The notes under the pieces: model-generated
What the model was told of the DNA's origin: nothing
The model's database searches: none
The model's input: the letters and a program-made list of their open reading frames with translations, nothing else
Part shown: piece after piece, positions 1-6,929 of the stretch
How the letters are laid out: the number at the start of each line of letters is the position of its first letter
How positions within the stretch are numbered: position 1 is the stretch's first letter
Assembly: GCA_965207755.1 (NCBI GenBank)
Contig: OZ242297.1
Coordinates: 3,348,001-3,412,000 of the forward strand
DNA length: 64,000 nt
From: Aldehydirespirator sp028819505
GTDB taxonomy: Bacteria; Actinomycetota; Acidimicrobiia; Acidimicrobiales; Aldehydirespiratoraceae
Direction: 5' to 3'
Made by a program: the position numbers and the translations under genes

Positions 1-591
1 CTCGTCCCACTGGACATCGGAGAGGCTCCCCACCAAGAAGCGGTAGATGATGGAGACGCCGCCGAAATTGGGCGCCAGCGTTATCACCGCGATCACTAGC
101 GCATTGATCAGGGCGGTGAGGGCCGCTCCCACCAGCAGCATGTGCATCGGGTTCGTCTTGAGACTCACCAGGGACAGGATGAGCGTCCCCGTGATGAGCC
201 CGGCCACCAGCGCGGCGATGGGCAAGGCGACCCCGGGAAACGGGAGCCGGAATGCGACGATGGTGGCCACGGCCAGGGAGGCTCCGGCGGACACCCCGAT
301 CAGCTCCGGCCCGGCCAGGGGATTGCGGAGCGTGTCCTGCATCACGGCGCCCGAGGCGCCCAGCATGCCCCCGGCCAGGGCTCCCCCGATGACGCGGGGA
401 AGCCGGAGATTGCGCACGATGAAGCGGTGGCTGTCTTCCACGCCGGCTGAACCCAACAGGGCGCCTACAACCTTCCCCACCGAGAGAGTGGGCGTCCCCC
501 AGGCCAGGGAGCAGAGCGCCACTCCCGCGGACATGCAGGAGAGGACGATCACAACCGCGACCGCCTGCTTCCAGCGGCGGCTCCGGTACAG
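1..591 (-). CDS. FecCD-family ABC transporter permease (C-terminus beyond window)
   Basis: Inner-membrane permease of a ferric-siderophore/haem/cobalamin-type importer. The reverse strand encodes hydrophobic helices and family motifs, including RLPRVIGGALAGGMLGASG followed by a conserved NPLAGPELIGVSAG stretch, so the family call is firm. Only about 197 codons lie in the window. The start is odd: the only nearby ATG (612) is followed two codons later by an in-frame TGA. The next reasonable site is a CTG at 591 placed 8 nt after a GAGAGG ribosome-binding sequence, which gives a normal short N-terminus (YRSRRWKQ) before the first helix. A later GTG or ATG would cut that helix. It lies downstream of the lipoprotein gene at 669-1814, in the same direction, with a strong hairpin between them. 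Confidence 0.8.
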   Translation of the reverse strand, partial: MYRSRRWKQAVAVVIVLSCMSAGVALCSLAWGTPTLSVGKVVGALLGSAGVEDSHRFIVRNLRLPRVIGGALAGGMLGASGAVMQDTLRNPLAGPELIGVSAGASLAVATIVAFRLPFPGVALPIAALVAGLITGTLILSLVSLKTNPMHMLLVGAALTALINALVIAVITLAPNFGGVSIIYRFLVGSLSDVQWDE

Positions 592-610
592 CGAAGTTCC
601 CTCTCAAGTC

Positions 611-644
611 ATGGAGAGGCCGCCGTAATTGGCGGCCTCTCCAT
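611..644 (-). other. Perfect 14-bp stem-loop between receptor and permease genes
   Basis: Arms ATGGAGAGGCCGCC and GGCGGCCTCTCCAT enclose a 6-nt loop. No T-run follows on either strand, so a simple intrinsic terminator is unlikely. A stem in this place is typical of partial termination or mRNA stabilisation that lets the binding protein be made in excess of the permease. The stem also contains the apparent ATG of the permease frame. Confidence 0.7.
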
Positions 645-668
645 CGTTGCGCCGGCTCTCAGGTCTGC

Positions 669-1814
669 TCAGTGGTCCTCGGGGAACCACACGGCAAGGT
701 CGCCCGGATGATCGTAGATGCTCGGCCATCCTGCGTTCAGGTAGCACTGGTAGGCCCACTGGAGCATCAGCAGTCCATGGCCGAAGGAACCCGCCGAGTC
801 CTCATTGCAGATCCGGCCTTCGCGGTGGGCGGTGGTCTCGAGCCACGCCGGCTCGGTGACCGAGTCGGCGCGGGCGCTGCCCTCCCAAGTGATCATCACC
901 CAGACCTCGGGGTCGGCCTCGACGATGAACTCCCATGCGAACTCGCTGTCCGGCGAGCCGTACTCGGACTCGGGCTGTGCGGGGAAGACGCATGTGCCGG
1001 CACCCTCGTCGTGGAGGAACTTGCAGAACGAGGAGGAATCCCAGATCATCCAGTTGGTGTCGCCGAATCCGACCGCGACTCGTGTGTCGACCGCTCCGGC
1101 GGGGAGAGCCTCGGCGAGGTCCTCGACGTTGTGCTCGAACCGGTGGATGGCCTCTTCCGCTTCGGCCTGCCTACCGGTAAGGAGGCCGACGTCCATCCAT
1201 CCCTCCTTGAGGGTCTGGACGCCGCCGATGTCGACCAGGTAGACCGGGGCAACCATTTCGACAGCGTCACGCACCTCTTCTTGGCCGACGCGGGCGATGA
1301 TGAGATCGGGCTCGAATGCGGCCAACTCCTCGACGGAGGTCCGATCTCCGATGACGGGAATGTCGGCGGCAGCGTCGCCGTAGTAGGCGGCGGCGGTGCC
1401 CCAGGCGCCGCCTCGATGCTGGGCGACGGGCACAATCCCGAGGTCGGAAGTCAGGTCGGTGCAGTTGTCCTCCAGGCACACGATCCGCTCAGCAGGGCGG
1501 TCGAGCGTGATCTCCCGCCCGCTGCCGTCCGTGACCGTCAGCGAAGGTGCCATGGTGGTGGCGGGAGCGGCCGTCGTGGCCGGCGCCTCCGTGGTCTCAG
1601 GGGCGGCCGTCGTGGTCGGGGCCTGGGCCGTCTCAGGGGCGGCCGTCGTCGTTGGCGCCACGGTTGCGGCGGGGGCCGCCGTCGTCGTTGGCGACGCGGT
1701 GGTCGCAGTGTCCGACTCCCCTCCACAGGCAGCCAGCGCCACTAGGACGACCACAACGCCGACGGACTGGGCCAACTTCATGCGGTGGGGAAGGGGTGAT
1801 GTTCGATGCGCCAT
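669..1814 (-). CDS. Iron-siderophore type ABC transporter substrate-binding lipoprotein
   Basis: Extracytoplasmic receptor (FecB/BtuF-like, Peripla_BP_2 fold). The ATG at 1814 has a GAGGAGG ribosome site 8 nt upstream, which favours it over the internal Met at residue 12. A signal peptide ends in a lipobox (LVALAAC), so the mature protein should be lipid-anchored. Residues about 35-90 are a low-complexity Thr/Ala/Pro tether (TTAAPETT-type repeats). The binding domain then starts with DGSGREITLDRPAERIVCL and contains the usual FEPDLIIARVGQ segment. It lies upstream of the FecCD permease in the same direction. Iron is the likely cargo given the FUR-like box upstream, but haem or cobalamin cannot be excluded. 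Confidence 0.88.
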   Translation of the reverse strand: MAHRTSPLPHRMKLAQSVGVVVVLVALAACGGESDTATTASPTTTAAPAATVAPTTTAAPETAQAPTTTAAPETTEAPATTAAPATTMAPSLTVTDGSGREITLDRPAERIVCLEDNCTDLTSDLGIVPVAQHRGGAWGTAAAYYGDAAADIPVIGDRTSVEELAAFEPDLIIARVGQEEVRDAVEMVAPVYLVDIGGVQTLKEGWMDVGLLTGRQAEAEEAIHRFEHNVEDLAEALPAGAVDTRVAVGFGDTNWMIWDSSSFCKFLHDEGAGTCVFPAQPESEYGSPDSEFAWEFIVEADPEVWVMITWEGSARADSVTEPAWLETTAHREGRICNEDSAGSFGHGLLMLQWAYQCYLNAGWPSIYDHPGDLAVWFPEDH

Positions 1815-1855
1815 GCGGCGAGCCTCCTCTGATCGGTCCGGCGTACTGTATCAAT

Positions 1856-1875
1856 AATGAGAACCAATCTCACTT
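1856..1875 (-). promoter_or_regulatory. FUR-family operator candidate upstream of the ABC importer
   Basis: The palindrome TGAGA-ACCAA-TCTCA (1858-1872) sits in an AT-rich patch about 45-60 bp upstream of the receptor start, where a promoter is expected. Its form (short inverted repeat with TGAGA half sites and flanking A/T) resembles FUR/Zur-type boxes more than the IdeR/DtxR consensus. It implies metal-dependent repression of the importer. Confidence 0.5.
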
Positions 1876-1917
1876 TGGACAAGGGACGTTCGCGGCCGTC
1901 GTGGGAGACCCGTGCCG

Positions 1918-2081
1918 ATGACTCTTGTTGCCGGCGTCGACTCCTCGACCCAGACGGCACTGGCGACGCATCCGAGCCCGACCCTCCAGCCCGTCATGGA
2001 GTTCTGCGGGCCCGGTACCGCGATGCCCGCGACAGGCTCTTCCCAGCGGAGCCGCCCCTGCCCGCTGCGCCGAACCCGTAG
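1918..2081 (+). pseudogene. Possible remnant of a xylulokinase-like FGGY kinase
   Basis: The ATG at 1918 opens MTLVAGVDSSTQ, which resembles the N-terminus of actinobacterial xylulokinases (glycine-rich start of the FGGY ATPase fold). The frame then loses similarity. A neighbouring frame reads DGTGDASEPDP and RYRDARDRLFP, which could be remains of the early body and C-terminus. This would be an extreme internal deletion with a frameshift. The match is short, so the call is tentative. Confidence 0.3.
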
Positions 2082-2090
2082 CCTCGCGGC

Positions 2091-3281
2091 ATGGACGCGG
2101 CACCGCTGGACGGCCGCGACGGCGATGACGAGGCCGGCCATGGCGAGGGCGACGAACGTTCATGGCGGGCCGCGTCGGGCCTCATCGGGGTGCTGGCCGT
2201 CCTGGTCGTCGTCCTGTGGCTGCTGAGCCTCACCACCGGCGACGGCAACGACAGCGAGGGCCGCGACACCGACCCGGTGGACGAGGAACTATTCGAGGCG
2301 CCCACCCCGACCGGCCCCCCGCCCGAGGCAGAGGCCATCACCGAGGCCGCCTCCGAGGACGTCCGGCCCGAGGGAGCTTCTCCGGCCGAGCCGTTCAGCC
2401 GGCTGGAGGGCCGGCTGACGTACCTGAGCGGCAGCCATGCGGCGTGGGTGGACCTGGCGACGGGAGCGGTGCGACGAGTACCGATCGAGACGTCCGGGGC
2501 ACGCCTCGAGCTCGCCGCCATGGAGCTGCTCACCGACGGCAGCCGCACGGTGGGCCTGTCATGGGCAGACGGCGAGCCCTCCGCGGTGCTCGTCGCCTCC
2601 GGCGCGGAGATCGCGCCCTCGGATCATCCGCTCGTCGACTTCTGGGTGATCAGCCGGCCCGACGGGCCCGGGGGCGCCGTCTGGATGAATGCCTGGCAGG
2701 ACTACGGAATCCTCACCGGCGGGCTGCAGGCGCCTCCCGGCTCCGAGGTGGTGGTGGTCCGCAACGTTGGCGTCCTGTTGACCCCGCCGGTGGGAAGGAC
2801 GTACCGCCCGACCTTCGAGGGCTTCGAGGTGGTGAGCGAGCACCGGCTCCTCGCGGGCAGCGACCAGCTGCGAGTGGAGCAGCGCTGCGACGAGCAGCTC
2901 GCATGCACGGTCGTGGTCGTGGACGCCGCCACCGACCGGGCCGAGGAGCTGCCCGAGGACTTCGTGGCCGAGCTGGCCGGCATCTCGGTGTCACCCGACG
3001 GTCGCTGGCTGCTCAACGACACCAGCCCGGCGTGGCTCTTCGACCGGCAGACCGGGCAGCTGCGGCTGCTGGACGGGGGCGGCTACGGCCGGCCGCTGTG
3101 GTCCGGCGACTCGACGTCGGTGGCCTGGCTGACCTCGGACCGCACGCCGACGCTGGTGGTCGCCCGGCTCGAGCCGGCCGGCGAGGGTCAGGACTGGTTC
3201 GCGATCGAGCTGGCCGGCCTTGGCGCAGACCCCTCGCCGGGTTCGTCGTTCCTGCTCGACGCGACCGTCAACCCGGCGTGA
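2091..3281 (+). CDS. Membrane-anchored beta-propeller-like protein of unknown function
   Basis: A 396-residue protein with an acidic N-terminal cytoplasmic tail, one transmembrane helix at about residues 29-47 (SGLIGVLAVLVVVLWLLSL), an acidic/proline-rich spacer and an extracellular domain of repeated beta-strand motifs (ISVSPDGRWLL, PLWSGDSTSVAWLTSD) as in WD40/TolB-like propellers. No catalytic signature is visible and I do not recognise the family. It is convergent with the DM13 gene; both stop codons lie in a 17-bp repeat. Role in cell-envelope binding or sensing is inference. Confidence 0.7.
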   Translation: MDAAPLDGRDGDDEAGHGEGDERSWRAASGLIGVLAVLVVVLWLLSLTTGDGNDSEGRDTDPVDEELFEAPTPTGPPPEAEAITEAASEDVRPEGASPAEPFSRLEGRLTYLSGSHAAWVDLATGAVRRVPIETSGARLELAAMELLTDGSRTVGLSWADGEPSAVLVASGAEIAPSDHPLVDFWVISRPDGPGGAVWMNAWQDYGILTGGLQAPPGSEVVVVRNVGVLLTPPVGRTYRPTFEGFEVVSEHRLLAGSDQLRVEQRCDEQLACTVVVVDAATDRAEELPEDFVAELAGISVSPDGRWLLNDTSPAWLFDRQTGQLRLLDGGGYGRPLWSGDSTSVAWLTSDRTPTLVVARLEPAGEGQDWFAIELAGLGADPSPGSSFLLDATVNPA

Positions 3282-3316
3282 GCCTCAGCCCGGCGTGAGC
3301 CTCAGCCGGGCGTGAG
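3272..3316. repeat. 17-bp tandem repeat holding both convergent stop codons
   Basis: CCCGGCGTGAGCCTCAG occurs at 3272-3288 and 3289-3305, with a third partial copy to 3316. The TGA ending the propeller gene (3279-3281) and the stop of the DM13 gene (3304-3302, reverse) both fall inside these units. Confidence 0.85.
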
Positions 3317-4072
3317 TTCGGCCACCCCGAAGACCACGCTGAAGCGCACGCACCAGATCGCCACCGTGGAGTAGTGGTCGAGGTCGAGCCCGGCGGGGAT
3401 CTCGTAGTTCTGCGAGCCGACGTTGCCCTTGAGGTCGCCGAGGTCGACGAAGTCGTCGTCGAACTGGCCGGCCGGCGCGTCGGTCGGGGCGGCCGACAGG
3501 TACACATTGAGGTCGGGGCCGTTGTCGGTGCGGAAGTCCTCGAACCGCAGGAACCGCTGCCCGCTGCCGTCGCCGAGCACCACAGCGCTGCCCTCGGTGG
3601 GATGGGAGCGGTCGATGAACGATCCTGACGCCTCCACGATGATCTCGAGCTGCGTGGTCGCGGGCTCGGTCTCGGTGGGCTGAGTCTCCTCGGTGAGCCC
3701 GGTCTCCGTGGCCGGCTGGGCCTCGGTGGCGGGCTCGGGCGGCTCCGACGGCTCGACTCCGGGTTCGGGCGCCTGGGATGTCGCCGGTCCGGGCATGTCG
3801 GGCATGGGTTCGTCGACCTCGTCGACCATGGGCATGCCGTCCTCCGCCATGGCCTCGTTCATGGCGTCGGCCATCTCGGCGGTCGTCTCGTCGCCCTCGA
3901 TGCCCGACGGGGCCGGGCCGGCCGTGAAGAACGGGAGCGCCTCGTCCACCTCGTCGTCTTGGAAGTACGTCTGGAAGGCGAAGAAGCCGAACACCAGCCA
4001 GGCGCCGACCCCCGCCAGTGCTGCCCCTGCCGGGAGCGCCCAGCGCCAGTGCCGTCGGATCCAGGATCTCAT
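3302..4072 (-). CDS. DM13-domain protein with N-terminal membrane anchor
   Basis: 256 residues. The ATG at 4072 has GGGAG just upstream. The N-terminus is basic (MRSWIRRHWRW) followed by a hydrophobic helix (about residues 12-33), then an acidic linker rich in Glu/Pro/Thr. The C-terminal ~110 residues match DM13: EASGSFIDRSHPTEGSAVVL, a conserved LRFEDFRTDNGPDLNVYL motif, and ending YSTVAIWCVRFSVVFGVAEL. DM13 is proposed to act in redox or electron transfer at the cell surface, with the conserved Cys of the WC motif present here. The linker also contains repeated Met-rich motifs (EDGMPMVDEVDEPMPDMP), which might bind copper; that is speculation. Confidence 0.85.
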   Translation of the reverse strand: MRSWIRRHWRWALPAGAALAGVGAWLVFGFFAFQTYFQDDEVDEALPFFTAGPAPSGIEGDETTAEMADAMNEAMAEDGMPMVDEVDEPMPDMPGPATSQAPEPGVEPSEPPEPATEAQPATETGLTEETQPTETEPATTQLEIIVEASGSFIDRSHPTEGSAVVLGDGSGQRFLRFEDFRTDNGPDLNVYLSAAPTDAPAGQFDDDFVDLGDLKGNVGSQNYEIPAGLDLDHYSTVAIWCVRFSVVFGVAELTPG

Positions 4073-4171
4073 CGCTCCCAGTATCGCCGCCCGGCGCGCA
4101 GATTTCAGAGATTCTTTGGAACAGCGGAGTCGGGGACTCCGATCTCGCTGCCTCCGGTTAGGTTCGGGGCC

Positions 4172-5017
4172 GTGAGCGCGCAGGCCGTGTGGGTGAACGG
4201 GCGGATGGTCGAACCCGACCACCCGCATCTGCGGGCCGACGACCACGGCGTGATCGTGGGCGACGGCGTCTTCGAGACTCTGGTGGTGGTGCGCCACGGC
4301 GCCGGTGTGGCCGCCTTCGCGGTGCGCCGGCATCTCGAGCGGCTGCGCCGCTCGGCCCGAGCACTGCGCTTCGAGTGCCCCTACAGCGACGAAGAGTTGC
4401 GGGCCGCGATCGCGCTGTGCCTCGACGCTGCGCCCGAGGTCGGGATCGTGCGGGTCACGGCCACCAGCGGCGGCGGCCCGCTGGGATCCGGGCGCAGCGG
4501 GGCGCGGGGCTCGGCCATCGTGATCGCCGGCAACCGGCCGCCCGACTATCCGCCCGGCACCGCGGTCTCGGTCGTGCCGTTCCCCCGCAACGAGCGGGGC
4601 GCCATGGCCGGAGTCAAGACGACCTCCTATGCCGAGAACGTGCTGGCGCTCGACGTGGTCCGGGAGCGGAGCGCGTCGGAGGCGATCTTCGCCGACACCC
4701 GGGGCCGTGTCAGCGAGGGCACCGGGTCGAACATCTTCTGGTCCGACGGGGCGCGGCTGCACACGCCGCCGCTGGACACCGGCTGCCTGGCCGGGGTCAC
4801 CCGGGCGCTGCTGCTGGAGCGGCTCGACGTGGCCGAGACGCACCTGCCCGTGGAGGAGCTTCCCGGCGTTCCCGAGGCCTTCCTGGCCTCCTCCACCCGG
4901 GCGGTCCAGTCGATCGCCCGCATCGACGACACCGTGCTGCCGGTGGTGGACGGCCCCCTCACGGTGGCCGCGGCCGAGTTGATGGCCGATCTGATGGCCA
5001 ACGACATCGACCCGTGA
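4172..5017 (+). CDS. PLP-dependent class IV aminotransferase / aminodeoxychorismate lyase-like
   Basis: 281 residues, GTG start. Fold-type IV features are clear: VWVNGRMVEPDHPHLRADDH at the N-terminus, GVIVGDGVFET, a candidate PLP lysine in AGVKTTSYAENVLAL, and the phosphate-binding GRVSEGTGSNIFW. The length and the FETLVVV region fit 4-amino-4-deoxychorismate lyase (PabC, p-aminobenzoate for folate) at least as well as branched-chain or D-amino-acid aminotransferase; the sequence alone does not settle it. tadA follows in the same direction. Confidence 0.82.
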   Translation: MSAQAVWVNGRMVEPDHPHLRADDHGVIVGDGVFETLVVVRHGAGVAAFAVRRHLERLRRSARALRFECPYSDEELRAAIALCLDAAPEVGIVRVTATSGGGPLGSGRSGARGSAIVIAGNRPPDYPPGTAVSVVPFPRNERGAMAGVKTTSYAENVLALDVVRERSASEAIFADTRGRVSEGTGSNIFWSDGARLHTPPLDTGCLAGVTRALLLERLDVAETHLPVEELPGVPEAFLASSTRAVQSIARIDDTVLPVVDGPLTVAAAELMADLMANDIDP

Positions 5018-5031
5018 CCCTTGTCGTGAAA

Positions 5032-5085
5032 GTCGCAGGAGGATCGCCCGTCGCAGGAGCATCGCTCTTCGCAGGAGCATCGTGA
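5032..5085 (+). repeat. 18-bp x3 tandem repeat carrying the tadA ribosome-binding site
   Basis: Units start at 5032, 5050 and 5068, each with GCAGGAG followed by a SATCG core. The last unit contains the GTG start of tadA at 5082. The Shine-Dalgarno-like AGGAG is therefore present three times in tandem, but only the last is correctly spaced. Confidence 0.85.
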
Positions 5086-5558
5086 CCGACGAGCAACTCA
5101 TGGAGCTGGCTTTGGCCGAGGCGCGGTCCGCCCCCGCGCACGGCGATGTGCCCGTGGGTGCGGTGGTGTGGCGCGACGGCGAGGTGGTCGCCCGCGGCCG
5201 CAACCAGCGGGAGCAAGCCGGCGATCCCACCGCCCACGCCGAGATGCTCGCCCTGCGAGACGCCGCGGCCCGCCTCGGGGGCTGGCGCCTGGACGGGGCC
5301 ACGGTGGCCGTGACCCTGGAGCCGTGTCCCATGTGCGCCGGCGCGCTGCAGCAGGCCCGGGTGGGCCGGGTCGTCTACGGCGCCGACGACCCCAAGGCCG
5401 GTGCCCTCGGCTCGCTCTACAACCTGGGCGCCGACCCCCGGCTCAACCACGAGTTCGAGGTGGTGCCCGGTGTGCGGGCCGGCGAGTGCGCCGCCGTGCT
5501 GCAGGACTTCTTCTCGGACCTGAGGGGCTCCGAAGCCGACCCGCAGAGCCGCCGGTAG
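5082..5558 (+). CDS. tadA: tRNA-specific adenosine deaminase
   Basis: Converts A34 to inosine in tRNA-Arg(ACG), needed to read CGN codons. 158 residues, a normal TadA length. The cytidine-deaminase fold zinc site is complete: HAE (catalytic Glu) in DPTAHAEMLALRDAA and PCPMC (two Cys ligands) in VTLEPCPMCAGAL. The GTG at 5082 is chosen because an AGGAG lies just upstream. tRNA-Ser begins 10 bp after the stop codon. Confidence 0.95.
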   Translation: MTDEQLMELALAEARSAPAHGDVPVGAVVWRDGEVVARGRNQREQAGDPTAHAEMLALRDAAARLGGWRLDGATVAVTLEPCPMCAGALQQARVGRVVYGADDPKAGALGSLYNLGADPRLNHEFEVVPGVRAGECAAVLQDFFSDLRGSEADPQSRR

Positions 5559-5568
5559 CCTCTGCGGC

Positions 5569-5658
5569 GGAGAGTTGCCAGAGCGGACGAATGGGGCGGC
5601 CTCGAAAGCCGTTGTGGCCTCCGGGTCACCATGGGTTCGAATCCCATACTCTCCGCCA
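5569..5658 (+). tRNA. tRNA-Ser(CGA)
   Basis: Seven-base acceptor stem GGAGAGT/ACTCTCC, anticodon loop CTCGAAA (anticodon CGA, reads UCG), a long class II variable arm (TTGTGGCCTCCGGGTCACC region) and a T loop with GGTTCGAATCC. The CCA end is encoded (5656-5658). Confidence 0.95.
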
Positions 5659-5675
5659 CTGCTACGGAGGCTCGG

Positions 5676-6812
5676 CTAGCCCGACCAGGCGTTGATGAGG
5701 TCGACGGCGGCGAACCAGTGCCGGTTCCGGCCGACGCCGGGAGAGTCTGCTTCCACTGGCGCCAGCACGGCGCGATCGGTCAGCGCTCTCAGAGCGGTTC
5801 TGGCCGCCGGCCTGCTGACGCCTAGCAGGTCGGCCGCGTCCGGGGCGCACAGGACGGGATGTCCGGCCAGCAGGGGAACGAGCGCTCGTGCTGCGCTGTC
5901 TGCTCGCAGCCCGTGGAGTCTTCGGGCCCACGCTTCGGTGATGTGCCGGGTCTGGGCCGCGAGGCTGCCAGTTGCGGCGGCCGCCTTCTCGGCCATCTCG
6001 GCGAACCAGCGAATCCACGGTCCGGCGCGTCCCTGTTCGAACTGCGCCAGCCCGGAGAGGTACCCGCCTGGATCGCGGGCGATGGCGACGCTGACCGGCA
6101 CCGTCGTGCGACGTGTCAGATCCGCTCGTCTCAGCGCCCTGGTCACCAGTACCCGGCCCAGCCGGCCGTTGCCGTCGGCGTAGGGGTGGATCGCCTCGAA
6201 CTGGGCATGGAGGATCGCCGTGTGCGATACCGGGTCCAGGCCTGCCGCGCTGTCCGCGAACCCCAGCAGGTCGTCCATCAACTCGGGGATCTCGCCGGGC
6301 GGGGGCGGCACGTACGCCGCGTCAAGAGGGGAACTGCCGCCGACCCATCCGACGCGGGGACGGAACGATCCGACGAACTCCGCGCTCAGACCGCTGTTGC
6401 GCATCAGGCGGGCGTGCCAACGATGCAGCGTCGACACGCTGAGAGGCTGGTGCGCCTCCTCCAGCGCCATACGGATCACTTCGAGGTTGTCGGCCACCCA
6501 ACCGGCGGCACCGCCGGCGCCGGTGCGCTCCGCGATCAGCACCGACACCAGCGGCTCTCGCAAGCCCTCGATCCCGGACGAGGCGATGCCTTCATGGCGC
6601 AGCAGGAGTCTGGCCAATGCCTCCCATGTGTCGGGGAGCTGGGCATCCGATGCCAGCAACGCAGCCGCGGCCCGCTCGGTTGCGCGCGCCTCGGGCTCGG
6701 TGAGGGAGAAGTCACGTTCGCTTAGCTCGGCCGGTCTCCAAGTGTCGACCTGGCACCCGTTCCACTCGACGGTCACAGTAGTGCCCGCACCACCCCCATC
6801 CAGCCAGCTCAT
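5676..6812 (-). CDS. Fic-domain AMP-transferase with N-terminal inhibitory motif
   Basis: 378 residues from the ATG at 6812. The Fic core reads HPYADGNGRLGR, with all catalytic positions (His, Asp, GNGR, final Arg) present, so nucleotide transfer to a target hydroxyl is expected. An N-terminal SSGIEG resembles the class II inhibitory motif (S/TxxxE), which blocks ATP by occupying the gamma-phosphate site. A C-terminal winged-helix region (LLGVSRPAARTALRALTDRAV) suggests DNA binding and autoregulation. It lies 18 bp past the tRNA-Ser gene on the other strand; no duplicated tRNA end was found, so insertion at the tRNA is not supported. The target is unknown. Confidence 0.88.
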   Translation of the reverse strand: MSWLDGGGAGTTVTVEWNGCQVDTWRPAELSERDFSLTEPEARATERAAAALLASDAQLPDTWEALARLLLRHEGIASSGIEGLREPLVSVLIAERTGAGGAAGWVADNLEVIRMALEEAHQPLSVSTLHRWHARLMRNSGLSAEFVGSFRPRVGWVGGSSPLDAAYVPPPPGEIPELMDDLLGFADSAAGLDPVSHTAILHAQFEAIHPYADGNGRLGRVLVTRALRRADLTRRTTVPVSVAIARDPGGYLSGLAQFEQGRAGPWIRWFAEMAEKAAAATGSLAAQTRHITEAWARRLHGLRADSAARALVPLLAGHPVLCAPDAADLLGVSRPAARTALRALTDRAVLAPVEADSPGVGRNRHWFAAVDLINAWSG

Positions 6813-6929
6813 ATGCAAAGGTTAGCGCTGTATCCTTCCCAAAAGATCGGTATTCGGAAACGTTGTCTTCATGTTCTCTTCTAAATGGCGTGCGATTAGA
6901 AGGGCGCCGACGAAGTAGGTTTCTGCACC

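Noticed and set aside
5569..6812. Integrative element at tRNA-Ser with Fic cargo
   Set aside because: No second copy of the tRNA 3' end and no integrase were found.
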